Shown here one piece after another: positions 52,710-60,860 of a stretch of DNA of 64,000 nucleotides (position 1 is the stretch's first letter; each line of letters starts with the position of its first letter). Under the pieces are notes generated by a model. That model was not told the origin of the DNA and searched no databases. It saw only the letters and a list, made by a program, of their open reading frames with translations. The translations under genes and the position numbers were made by a program. The DNA is taken from assembly GCF_042678185.1 (NCBI RefSeq), contig NZ_JBHUDQ010000017.1; one strand, 5' to 3'. Source of the stretch: Ramlibacter ginsenosidimutans (lineage in GTDB: Bacteria > Pseudomonadota > Gammaproteobacteria > Burkholderiales > Burkholderiaceae_C).

Positions 52710-53608
52710 CGACGGCGACCGCGGCGGCCCCGCTGGATGCGCCGCGCGCGCTCGCGGGCATCGGCCTCGTCGTCGGCGCCAGCGCCTGCTTCGGGGCGCT
52801 CGACACCACCTCGAAGCTGGTGAGCGCCTCGGTGCCACTGCTGATGGCGCTGTGGTTCCGCTACCTGTTCCAAGCCGTCGCGACGACCGCGCTCGTGCTG
52901 CCGCTGCGCGGCCGGCAGGTCTGGCGCACGCGCCATCTCGCGTGGCAGCTGGTGCGCGGGATGCTCCTGCTCACGAGCAGCTTCCTCGCGTTACTCGCGC
53001 TGCGCTACCTGCCCGTGGGTGAATTCACCGCGATCGTGATGATCACGCCGCTCGTGATCACGCTGCTGGCCGCGAGCGTGCTCAAAGAACGCGTCTCGCC
53101 GCTGCGCTGGGCGCTGGTGGCCGGCGGCTTCGCGGGCACGCTCGTGATCATCCGGCCGGGCGCCGGCAGCTTCGGCTGGACCAGCCTGCTGCCGCTGGCG
53201 CTGGTGGCCTGCAACGCCTGGTTCCAGGTGCTCACGAGCCGGCTCGCGCGCACGGAAGACCCGGTCACCATGCACCTCTACACGGGCTGGACCGGCACGC
53301 TGGTCGCGTCGGTGCTGGTGCCGCTGGTGTGGACCGCCGTGCCCAACCCGTGGCTGTGGGCGGGCATGGCCTTCATGGGCCTGATGGGCACCATCGGCCA
53401 CTTCGCCCTCATCCTCGCCTACTACCGCGCACCGGCGGCGACGCTGACACCCTACCTGTACAGCCAGATCGGCTTCGCCATGCTCGGCGGGGTGCTGGTG
53501 TTCTCGCACGTTCCGGACCACCTCTCCCTCGCCGGAATCGTCATGATCGCGGTTTGCGGCGCGGCCGGCGCCTGGCTCACGGTGCTGGAGCGGCGCGCGG
53601 CGGCTTGA
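52706..53608 (+). CDS. DMT superfamily transporter (EamA)
   Basis: A 300-residue protein with ten predicted helices in two EamA repeats. The first contains ASACFGALDTTSKLV and the second GLMGTIGHFALILAYY. Helix 4 (EFTAIVMITPLVITLLAA) is typical of the family. The substrate is unknown. The start is GTG 52706, coupled to the PHP gene stop. It is 3 bases from the next gene. Confidence 0.87.
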   Translation: MTTATAAAPLDAPRALAGIGLVVGASACFGALDTTSKLVSASVPLLMALWFRYLFQAVATTALVLPLRGRQVWRTRHLAWQLVRGMLLLTSSFLALLALRYLPVGEFTAIVMITPLVITLLAASVLKERVSPLRWALVAGGFAGTLVIIRPGAGSFGWTSLLPLALVACNAWFQVLTSRLARTEDPVTMHLYTGWTGTLVASVLVPLVWTAVPNPWLWAGMAFMGLMGTIGHFALILAYYRAPAATLTPYLYSQIGFAMLGGVLVFSHVPDHLSLAGIVMIAVCGAAGAWLTVLERRAAA

Positions 53609-53611
53609 TCT

Positions 53612-54247
53612 ATGGCGCAATACTTCGACCTTCATCCGGAGAATCCGCAGCCGCGGCTGCTGAAGCAGGCGGCGGCGGTCATCGCGGGCGGCGGCGTGGT
53701 CGCCGTGCCCACGGACTCCAGCTATGCGATCGCCTGCCACCTCGACGACAAGGCCGCGGCCGACCGCCTGCGGCAGATCCGGCGCATCGACGACAAGTAC
53801 CACCTCACCCTGCTCTGTCGCGACCTGAGCGAACTGGCGAACTACGCGCGCGTGGACAACCGCCAGTATCGGCTGCTGAAGTCCGCGACGCCGGGGCCGT
53901 TCACCTTCATCCTCGACGCCACGCGCGAGGTGCCGCGGCGCGTGAGCCATCCGCAGCGCAAGACCATCGGCCTGCGCGTGCCGGACCACGCCGCCTTGCA
54001 GGCGCTGCTGGAGGCGCACGGCGCACCGCTGCTCGCCACCACCCTCATCGGCCCGGACGAGACCGAGCCGCTGAACGACCCGGACCAGATCCGCGAGCGC
54101 TTCCAGAAGGTGCTGGACGCGGTGATCGGCGCCGGGCCCTGCCCGGACCAGCCGACCACCGTCGTGGACCTCACCGGCATGGCCACCGGCGGCGACCCGG
54201 TGCTGGTGCGCCGCGGCCGCGGCGACCCCGCGCTGCTGGGCTTGTGA
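53612..54247 (+). CDS. L-threonylcarbamoyladenylate synthase-type protein (YciO/Sua5 family)
   Basis: 211 residues of the YrdC/YciO fold: GGGVVAVPTDSSYAIACHL at the N-terminus, DDKYHLTLLCRDLSEL in the middle and PGPFTFILDATREVPRR. The shape fits YciO better than TsaC/Sua5. It is a nucleotide- or RNA-binding protein, and t6A-synthase activity is not established for YciO. It starts 3 bases after the DMT gene and ends 22 bases before the site-2 protease gene. Confidence 0.88.
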   Translation: MAQYFDLHPENPQPRLLKQAAAVIAGGGVVAVPTDSSYAIACHLDDKAAADRLRQIRRIDDKYHLTLLCRDLSELANYARVDNRQYRLLKSATPGPFTFILDATREVPRRVSHPQRKTIGLRVPDHAALQALLEAHGAPLLATTLIGPDETEPLNDPDQIRERFQKVLDAVIGAGPCPDQPTTVVDLTGMATGGDPVLVRRGRGDPALLGL

Positions 54248-54269
54248 AGCCGTCTGAGACAATGGCCCG

Positions 54270-54938
54270 GTGGAATCCAACAACCTGATCCAGACGGTCC
54301 TGATCTTCGCGCTGCCGGTGCTGTTCGCGATCACCATCCATGAGGCGGCGCACGGCTACGTCGCCCGCCACTTCGGCGACAACACGGCGGCGGCGTTGGG
54401 ACGCGTGACGCTGAACCCGATCAAGCACATCGACCCGGTCGGCACCATCCTCATGCCGCTGATGCTGTACTTCGCCACGCACGGGGCTTTCCTGTTCGGG
54501 TATGCCAAGCCGGTGCCGGTGAACTTCGGGCGCCTGCGCCACCCCAAGCGGGACAGCGTGTGGGTCGCGCTCGCGGGGCCGGTCTCGAACTTCATCCAGG
54601 CGATCCTGTGGGCCGTCGTGTTCACCGTGCTCGTGGGCTTCGGCCTCACCGAGCGCTTCTTCCTGGAGATGGCGAAGGCCGGCGTGCTGGTCAACCTCGT
54701 GATGTGGGCGTTCAACCTGTTCCCACTGCCTCCGCTCGATGGCGGCCGCGTGCTCACCGGCCTGCTGCCGCCGCGGCAGGCGATCGCCTTCTCGCGCGTC
54801 GAGCCCTGGGGCTTCTTCATCGTGATGGCCCTCGTGGTCGCCGGCGTCGTGAGCACGTTCTGGCTGCGGCCGCTGATCTCGGTCGGCTACCGCATCCTCG
54901 ACCTGCTCCTCACCCCCCTGAATTTCCTGTTGTCCTGA
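54270..54938 (+). CDS. Site-2 protease family zinc metallopeptidase (M50)
   Basis: A 222-residue membrane-embedded protease with about five helices. The zinc site is ITIHEAAHGYVAR (HExxH) in helix 1 and the third ligand is in NLFPLPPLDGGRVL. VALAGPVSNFIQA matches the M50 membrane motif. It has no PDZ or CBS domain. The start is GTG 54270, and GACAAT 10 bases upstream might be a weak internal -10. TrpS follows 5 bases later. Confidence 0.9.
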   Translation: MESNNLIQTVLIFALPVLFAITIHEAAHGYVARHFGDNTAAALGRVTLNPIKHIDPVGTILMPLMLYFATHGAFLFGYAKPVPVNFGRLRHPKRDSVWVALAGPVSNFIQAILWAVVFTVLVGFGLTERFFLEMAKAGVLVNLVMWAFNLFPLPPLDGGRVLTGLLPPRQAIAFSRVEPWGFFIVMALVVAGVVSTFWLRPLISVGYRILDLLLTPLNFLLS

Positions 54939-54943
54939 CACGC

Positions 54944-56242
54944 ATGAGCGCCCCTGTCGTCCGCTTCCTCACCGGCATCACCACCACCGGCACGCCCCAC
55001 CTGGGCAACTACGTCGGGGCCATCCGGCCGGCCGTGCAGGCCAGCCGCCGCAGCGGCACCGAGAACTTCTACTTCCTGGCGGACTACCACGCGCTGATCA
55101 AGTGCGACGAGCCCGCGCGCATCCAGCGCTCCACGCTGGAGATCGCTGCCTGCTGGCTGGCTGCGGGCCTGGACCCGGAGCAGGTGTTCTTCTATCGCCA
55201 GTCGGACATCCCCGAGATCACCGAGCTCACCTGGCTGCTCACCTGCGTGACCGGCAAGGGCGTGCTCAATCGGGCCCACGCCTACAAGGCGCAGGTGGAC
55301 AAGAACGCGGCCGCGGGCGTCGACCCGGACGCGGACGTGACCATGGGCCTGTTCATGTACCCGGTGCTGATGGGCGCGGACATCCTCATGTTCAAGGCGC
55401 ACAAGGTCCCGGTGGGCCGCGATCAGATCCAGCACCTGGAGATGGCGCGCGACATGGCACAAAGCTTCAACCACCTGTACGGCGAGCACCTCGTGCTGCC
55501 CGAAGCGCAGGTGGACGACGCGGTGGCGCTGCTGCCCGGCCTCGACGGCCGCAAGATGAGCAAGAGCTACGACAACGTGATCGGCCTGTTCGCGCCGCGC
55601 GAGCACGTGCGCAAGCAGATCTTCTCGATCGTGACCGACTCGCGCGCACCGGGCGAGCCCAAGGACACGGAAGGCTCGGCGCTGTTCCAGATTTACCAGG
55701 CTTTCGCCTCGCCCGAGGAGACGCAGAAGCTGCGCCAGCTGTACGCGGCCGGCATCTCCTGGGCCGATGCGAAGCAGATGCTGTTCGAGCGCATCGATGC
55801 CGAGATCGCTCCGATGCGCGCGAAGTACGAACACCTCGTGGCGCATCCGGAGGAACTCGAGCGCATCCTGCAGGCCGGCGCGGCGAAGGCGCGCGCGCGG
55901 GCGACGCCGCTGATGCGCGAACTGCGCGAAGCCGTCGGACTGCGCAACCTCGCGAGCATCGCCGGGGCGGCGAAGAAGGACAAGGCGAAGGCCAGCTTGC
56001 CGAGTTTCAAGCAGTACCGCGAATCCGACGGGCTCTTCTATTTCAAGTTCGTCGATGCGCAGGGCCGGCTGCTGCTGCAAAGCCGCGGCTTCGCCTCGCC
56101 CAAGGAGGCGGGACAAAGCATCGCCGCGATGAAGTCCGCGCTGGCGCTGCCGCAGGACGCGCAAACGCCCGAGGGCGTGCCGCCCGAACAGGTGATCGCG
56201 GCGCTGAAAGACCTCACCCGTTCTGAAAACCAAAGCATTTAG
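54944..56242 (+). CDS. trpS: Tryptophanyl-tRNA synthetase with extra C-terminal domain
   Basis: Charges tRNA-Trp. It has 432 residues against ~330-340 for the usual bacterial enzyme. The class I signatures are TGTPHLGNYVGAI (HIGH variant) and KMSKS. The core ends near residue 345. After a basic linker (GAAKKDKAKASLPSF), residues ~355-410 (YRESDGLFYFKFVDAQGR, then LLLQSRGFASPKEAG) resemble a DUF1508/YegP-like repeat, and a helical tail follows. The role of this extension is unknown. ATG 54944 is 5 bases after the site-2 protease stop. Confidence 0.93.
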   Translation: MSAPVVRFLTGITTTGTPHLGNYVGAIRPAVQASRRSGTENFYFLADYHALIKCDEPARIQRSTLEIAACWLAAGLDPEQVFFYRQSDIPEITELTWLLTCVTGKGVLNRAHAYKAQVDKNAAAGVDPDADVTMGLFMYPVLMGADILMFKAHKVPVGRDQIQHLEMARDMAQSFNHLYGEHLVLPEAQVDDAVALLPGLDGRKMSKSYDNVIGLFAPREHVRKQIFSIVTDSRAPGEPKDTEGSALFQIYQAFASPEETQKLRQLYAAGISWADAKQMLFERIDAEIAPMRAKYEHLVAHPEELERILQAGAAKARARATPLMRELREAVGLRNLASIAGAAKKDKAKASLPSFKQYRESDGLFYFKFVDAQGRLLLQSRGFASPKEAGQSIAAMKSALALPQDAQTPEGVPPEQVIAALKDLTRSENQSI

Positions 56243-56307
56243 CACGGACGTGTCCCGGCGAACGCGCTATCCTTGTCTGTCGTTTCCCAAGAAAAGCCTC
56301 GCAATTT

Positions 56308-56901
56308 ATGACTCTCTACGTCATCGACGACCATCCGCTCATGCGTGAGGCCGTCGTGATGCTGCTGCGCCGCATCCGTCCGGGCGCAGAGGTCGTCGAG
56401 CTCGAGCGGCTCGGCGGCATCGAGGCCGCCGTGCGACAGCGCGGCGCACCCGACCTCATCACCCTCGACCTCAAGCTCCCCGACACCACCGGCACGTCCG
56501 GCGTGCACGAACTGAAGAAGCGCTTTCCCGAGACGCCTCTGGCGGTGCTGTCCGCATCGCCGGCGGCCGACGCGGAGGAAGCGTGCATCGAATCCGGCGC
56601 GGACATCTACATCGAGAAGTCCTCCGGCGCCCAGGAGATCGGCAACGCGCTGCGCGCGCTGCTGTCCGCCGACGGGCAGTTCGAGGAACTGGCGCCCACC
56701 GACAACAAGCTGTCGAAGCGCCAGAAGCAGTTGATCGTGATGCTCGATCGGGGCCTGTCCAACCGCGAGATCGCGGACGAACTGGGCATCAGCGAGCACA
56801 CGGTGAAGGTGCACCTCTGGCGCCTGTTCCGCCGCCTCGGCGTGAAGAGCCGCACGCAGACGATCCACTACGCGCGCACGCACGGCCTGCTGGGCGTGTG
56901 A
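56308..56901 (+). CDS. NarL/FixJ-family response regulator
   Basis: 197 residues. The receiver domain has VIDDHPLMREAV, phospho-acceptor Asp in LITLDLKLPDTTG and a conserved Lys in IYIEKSSGAQE. The LuxR-type helix-turn-helix has LSKRQKQLIVMLDRGLSNRE, shown by its core GLSNREIADELGISEHTVKV. It is convergent with the histidine kinase, with 16 bases between the genes, so they may be partners even though they are not co-transcribed. TATCCT at 56269 is a possible -10. Confidence 0.9.
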   Translation: MTLYVIDDHPLMREAVVMLLRRIRPGAEVVELERLGGIEAAVRQRGAPDLITLDLKLPDTTGTSGVHELKKRFPETPLAVLSASPAADAEEACIESGADIYIEKSSGAQEIGNALRALLSADGQFEELAPTDNKLSKRQKQLIVMLDRGLSNREIADELGISEHTVKVHLWRLFRRLGVKSRTQTIHYARTHGLLGV

Positions 56902-56917
56902 GCATCGCCTGCGGGCC

Positions 56918-58333
56918 TCAGCGCCCGGGCACCATCTGCTCCAGTGAGCGGACCGAGCGCTCCTGCGCCGCGCGCGCATCGGTGGGCAGCAGGCGCAGCC
57001 GGAACACCGTCCCGCGGCCCACGCGGGACTGCAGCGTGAGCGGGTGGCCCAGGATGTGCGTCAGGCGCGCCACGATGTAGAGCCCCAGGCCGAAGCCCTC
57101 GGATGTGCCCGCATGCGTGGGCACCTTGTAGAACTCGCGGAAGATCTCGCGCTGGTGCACGGCGGCAATGCCCAGGCCGGTGTCCCAGATCTCGACGCGC
57201 AGGATGTTCCCCTCGCAGCGCGACGCGACCAGGATGCCGCCTTCCTGCGTGTACTTCACCGCGTTCGAGATCAGGTTGCCCAGGATCCGCTGCAGCAGGA
57301 TCGGGTCCGACACCGCGGTGCCGGGACACAGGTGCAGGCGGAACTGCAGGCCCTTGGCCTCGCACAGCGGCCGGTACTGCACTTCGAGGTCGCGCAGCAG
57401 CTTGGACACGTCCACGCTCTCCACGTTCAGGCGGATCTTGCCGGAGTCGAGCCGCGCCAGGTCGAACAGCGAGTCGAACAGCTGGTTCACGGCCTTGGTC
57501 GACTCCACGATCTTGGGCGCGAGTTCGTGCACCAGTTCCGGCTCGGTCCCTAGCCAGCCCGCGTAGAGCCCCAGCGCGTGCACCGGTTGCCGGATGTCAT
57601 GCGCCGCGCTGGCGAGGAAGCGGTTCTTGATCTCCACGGCATCGAGCGCGGCCTGGGTCTGGCGCGTGAGCGAGTCGATCAGTTGCGCATTGCGGAACTG
57701 CAGCTCGAAGTTGCGTCTGTGCGTCTCGTGCAGTTGCTGGCCCGAGTGCCGCAGCACCTGCCAGAACACCAGCAGCAGGGCGACCAGCCACCAATGGTAG
57801 GAAGGACCTTGCAGCCGCAGTTGCACCACCATGCGCCAGCCCATGACCGCGAGCGCCGCAGCCGCCATCGTGTCCAGCGACGCGCGCATGGTGGCGAGCT
57901 GGCTGGAGAGGCTGTTGATGGACAGCATGGCGAGGCCTGCCATCGCGAGCCAGCAGATGAACTGGTCGGCGAGCGACGAGCGGTCGAAATAGAGCATCGT
58001 CGTCAAGCCCCACACGAGCGCGGAGGCGGGCCACACCAGCCGGTAGCGGCGGAAGAAGGCGAGGATTTCCTCTGTCCCCTGGTCCATCACCTCGTGTTCG
58101 TAGCGACGCAGGATCCAGAGGCGCCAGCCTGCGACCACCACTCCGAGCAGCGCCCAGGCAGCCAGCGGCACCGGCGAGACGTCGCCCCACAGCACGCCGA
58201 CGATCACCGCCATCAGCAGCAGTCCCAGCGTCTGCGCATTGCGTTGCGTCCGCAGCAGGCTGCGCACCAACTCGCCCTCCACCCAGTGCGCCTCCGCCGA
58301 CGGCGAGGCGGGGGGAAAGGTCTCCGATTTCAT
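56918..58333 (-). CDS. Sensor histidine kinase with multi-TM N-terminus
   Basis: 471 residues. The N-terminal ~190 residues hold about six hydrophobic helices with no extracellular domain. A coiled dimer helix (~195-230) leads to the H-box LASAAHDIRQPVHALGLY (~243-258). The ATPase has N-box NLISNAVKYTQEGG, G1 WDTGLGI and G2 GFGLGLYIV. The HDIRQP H-box type is typical of kinases that work with NarL-type or hybrid regulators. No receiver domain is attached. It diverges from the KGG gene. Confidence 0.9.
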   Translation of the reverse strand: MKSETFPPASPSAEAHWVEGELVRSLLRTQRNAQTLGLLLMAVIVGVLWGDVSPVPLAAWALLGVVVAGWRLWILRRYEHEVMDQGTEEILAFFRRYRLVWPASALVWGLTTMLYFDRSSLADQFICWLAMAGLAMLSINSLSSQLATMRASLDTMAAAALAVMGWRMVVQLRLQGPSYHWWLVALLLVFWQVLRHSGQQLHETHRRNFELQFRNAQLIDSLTRQTQAALDAVEIKNRFLASAAHDIRQPVHALGLYAGWLGTEPELVHELAPKIVESTKAVNQLFDSLFDLARLDSGKIRLNVESVDVSKLLRDLEVQYRPLCEAKGLQFRLHLCPGTAVSDPILLQRILGNLISNAVKYTQEGGILVASRCEGNILRVEIWDTGLGIAAVHQREIFREFYKVPTHAGTSEGFGLGLYIVARLTHILGHPLTLQSRVGRGTVFRLRLLPTDARAAQERSVRSLEQMVPGR

Positions 58334-58550
58334 GGCGCGAGTCTAAGGGGGAAGGGCAGAACGACTTCCGGCGCACCCCGCAGGTGCGAAGGAGCACGCC
58401 GACATAGCTAGAGGCATCGTCCTACAAGACCCTCTGCGCAATGCGAACAGACTCTGCCGTTGCGTTGACCTGACGCCACGAGCCGGCAGCGCACACCCTG
58501 GACACCGGGCGCCTGCCCAAGTTCGCAGACCAACCTAGACGAGGACCCCC

Positions 58551-58778
58551 ATGGATTCCCAAACCGCTCACGACACCGACAACGTCAAGACCGCAACCAA
58601 GAAGTCCCTGCGCGGTTTCGCTGCAATGGACCCGCAGCGCCAGCGTGAAATCGCCAGCCTGGGCGGCCGCGCCGCCCACCAGAGCGGCCACGCGCACGAG
58701 TTCACCAGCGAAGAAGCGCGCGCCGCCGGCAAGAAGCGCCACGCCCGCGTCAGCAGCAGCGAAGCCCCGCGCGCCTGA
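58551..58778 (+). CDS. KGG-repeat (GsiB/con-10-like) stress protein
   Basis: A 75-residue, very hydrophilic protein. The KGG-type units are degenerate: KSLRGFAAMDPQRQREIASL then GGRAAHQSGHAHEFTSEEA, and RAAGKKRH. Such proteins are linked to desiccation or general stress. GAGGACCCC 5 bases before the ATG is the ribosome binding site. The 217-bp gap from the divergent kinase gene must hold its promoter. Confidence 0.8.
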   Translation: MDSQTAHDTDNVKTATKKSLRGFAAMDPQRQREIASLGGRAAHQSGHAHEFTSEEARAAGKKRHARVSSSEAPRA

Positions 58779-59035
58779 GCCGCTCGGCGTAGGACGCAGC
58801 GGTCCACCGCTGTGCCAGCACGCCCACAGGACGGCTCCGGCGCGGCTCGCAGGATGGCTTCATGCCACCCGCACAGACCGCAGCCGCCGAGCCGGCCCGA
58901 TTCCACCCAACGCCGGCCGGAGCTTGCTCTCCGCCGGCGTTTGACTTGGTGCCGCCTCGATCTGCATCAGAGGCCGGCGAACGCTTGCGACTCACAGCGG
59001 CCGTCCGCGCACTGTGGACGGCAACGCTGGCCCTC

Positions 59036-59251
59036 ATGACGGCATTCATGCAGGTGCCCGCGCCCGCACACCGCTACCTGCTGGCCCAGCGGATCTCTCG
59101 CAACCTCGACACCCTCGCCAGCCAGGACTGTTTCGAGCCCGGCTGCCGCGAGCGCTTCGCGCGGCTCGCGACGCGCTGGCGCGAGCGCGCGCGAGAATTC
59201 GCGCCGCAGCGCAGCCCGGCGCGGCGCCGAGTGCGCGACCTGCTGTTCTGA
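59036..59251 (+). CDS. Small hypothetical protein
   Basis: 71 residues from ATG 59036. The frame stays open to an ATG at 58862, but codons upstream of ~59000 have clearly fewer G/C third bases (about two thirds against over nine tenths), so the shorter form is preferred. The sequence is Arg/Ala-rich and helical, with one Cys pair (DCFEPGCRER) that could bind metal or form a disulfide. No family recognised. Confidence 0.45.
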   Translation: MTAFMQVPAPAHRYLLAQRISRNLDTLASQDCFEPGCRERFARLATRWRERAREFAPQRSPARRRVRDLLF

Positions 59252-59456
59252 GTTGTCGCGCGCGAATGGGCCGCCGCCTACAGCGGCCGCGGCGCATGTC
59301 CGACAGGACGCCGCCGTGCACATTCGCAAACTATCGGAAACATTTGCACGCATTGGACCGCGCGCAGGTGCCGCGGCCCGGTCGGGCACAGCACCGGCAA
59401 CGACGGGCCAGGACGCACAAGTGCCACCCCGCCGGCGCGCTGCCTCAACGAAACGC

Positions 59457-59960
59457 ATGGACACGACGACGTACCTCACCTGGCTGCCCCCTGCCCTCCT
59501 CGCCGTGGGAGTCCTGAGCTGGGCGCTCGCGCGGCATCAGCGCCGCACGGACCTGCGCGCCGAGCAGGCCGAGCGCCTGCTGCACGCGCTGGAACGCTAT
59601 TCGCAGTGGGTCTGCTCCCAGCGTCTCGCCGCCGTGTTCTCGGGCGAAGGTCCGGAGGCCGCTGCTGCACTCGATGCCGCCTGCACCATCCGGCTCGCCT
59701 GGTTCCCGGAACTGGCGGGTGACATGGCCGAACTGCTGGGCGTGCACAACCGGCTGATCAATTTCCTGAGCATGCAGCAGCAGCTCTGGCTGCGCGATCC
59801 CGAACACTGGCTCGAATCGGACCACGACAAGCGCTTCCTGGCCTTGTGGCGCCAGCACCGGTTCGCGCTGCAGGCCTTGCTGGCCCGGCTGGAGCAGGTC
59901 GCGCGCCTGCGCATCGCGCCCGCCCCCACGCCGCCGCAACACGACACCACCTATGCATGA
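59457..59960 (+). CDS. Hypothetical membrane-anchored protein
   Basis: 167 residues from ATG 59457. One N-terminal helix (YLTWLPPALLAVGVLSWALA) is followed by a largely helical cytoplasmic domain with a conserved-looking WVCSQRLAAVF and LINFLSMQQQLWLRDPEHW. No motif is recognised. A longer in-frame reading to 59253 is low-quality sequence. Its last 8 bases overlap the BON-domain gene, suggesting a small operon. Confidence 0.65.
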   Translation: MDTTTYLTWLPPALLAVGVLSWALARHQRRTDLRAEQAERLLHALERYSQWVCSQRLAAVFSGEGPEAAAALDAACTIRLAWFPELAGDMAELLGVHNRLINFLSMQQQLWLRDPEHWLESDHDKRFLALWRQHRFALQALLARLEQVARLRIAPAPTPPQHDTTYA

Positions 59961-60444
59961 CACGACCCAGGACCCGGAGGACGGAGTGAACAAGCCCCTG
60001 TCCGCGCTCGGCGCGCCCGCCGCCGGTGCGCTGGCGATGTACTACCTGGACCCGGAGCTCGGCGCCCGCCGGCGGGCGCTGCTGGCATCGCTGGTGCGCG
60101 ACGGCTTCCCGCAGGAGCGCCGCGCCGGCCGTGGCCGCTTCGCGCGCCGCGCGCCCTCGGTCCGCCTCCATGGCGACCCCCGCAGCGACGCGGAACTGCG
60201 CGAACGCGTCCGCGCTGCCCTGGACCACATGGTGAGCCATCCGCGCGCGCTGCACGTCAGCGTGGACAACGGCGTGGTGCGCCTCAGCGGCCGCGTGCTG
60301 GCCGCGGAGCACGAGGGCGTGCTCGAACAGGTGCAGCGCATCCCGGGCGTGCGCCGGCTGGTCGACGCCGTAACGGCGCACGCCACGCTGGGCGAGGCGA
60401 CCCGTCTGCACGAACCTGTTCCCCTGCGCAGCGTGAGCGGCTAG
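59953..60444 (+). CDS. BON-domain protein
   Basis: 163 residues. A short N-terminal hydrophobic stretch (APAAGALAMYYLDPELGARR) resembles the membrane-proximal part of YtxH-like envelope proteins. The BON domain lies at ~78-140: DAELRERVRAALDHMVSHP, HVSVDNGVVRLSGRVLAAEH and IPGVRRLVDAV. BON domains bind phospholipids and support envelope stability under osmotic stress. It overlaps the upstream gene by 8 bases and is followed 24 bases later by another membrane protein. Confidence 0.82.
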   Translation: MHDTTQDPEDGVNKPLSALGAPAAGALAMYYLDPELGARRRALLASLVRDGFPQERRAGRGRFARRAPSVRLHGDPRSDAELRERVRAALDHMVSHPRALHVSVDNGVVRLSGRVLAAEHEGVLEQVQRIPGVRRLVDAVTAHATLGEATRLHEPVPLRSVSG

Positions 60445-60468
60445 CATCGGGCGGCTGCCCCTGCCGCC

Positions 60469-60753
60469 ATGAAGACCGCCCACCGCCTCGCCCTCGCCGC
60501 CGTTGCCGCCGCAGTGGGAGTGCTGGCGCTCTCCTGGTATCTGCATTCCTGGGGCGGCATCGCCCTGGTCGCCGTCGCTGCGGCCGGCTTCGCGTGGTAC
60601 CGGGTGCAGGTCGCGCGCGGCGAAGCGGCGGAGCGCTTCTTCGGCGATGCGGGCGAGGACACCCGCCTCACGGGTTTCCAGGCCGGCTCCCCCAGCGAGA
60701 TGCCCCCGCTGGATCGCAATCCTGGCCACAACGCGGACCCGCCCCGGCGCTGA
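60469..60753 (+). CDS. Hypothetical two-helix membrane protein
   Basis: 94 residues. Two N-terminal helices (ALAAVAAAVGVLALSWYL and GGIALVAVAAAGFAWY) are followed by a ~45-residue soluble tail ending in a Pro-rich stretch. No known family. It is 24 bases after the BON-domain gene and on the same strand, so it may be co-transcribed. Confidence 0.6.
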   Translation: MKTAHRLALAAVAAAVGVLALSWYLHSWGGIALVAVAAAGFAWYRVQVARGEAAERFFGDAGEDTRLTGFQAGSPSEMPPLDRNPGHNADPPRR

Positions 60754-60860
60754 GTGACCCTCGCCGCAAGCGCCTTCCCACGCGCGCTGCGGCAGCCTCC
60801 CGACAAGCCCGCCGAGGTGCAGGTCGTAACTTGGCTGGTATTGCATCCGACGAGGTCACC

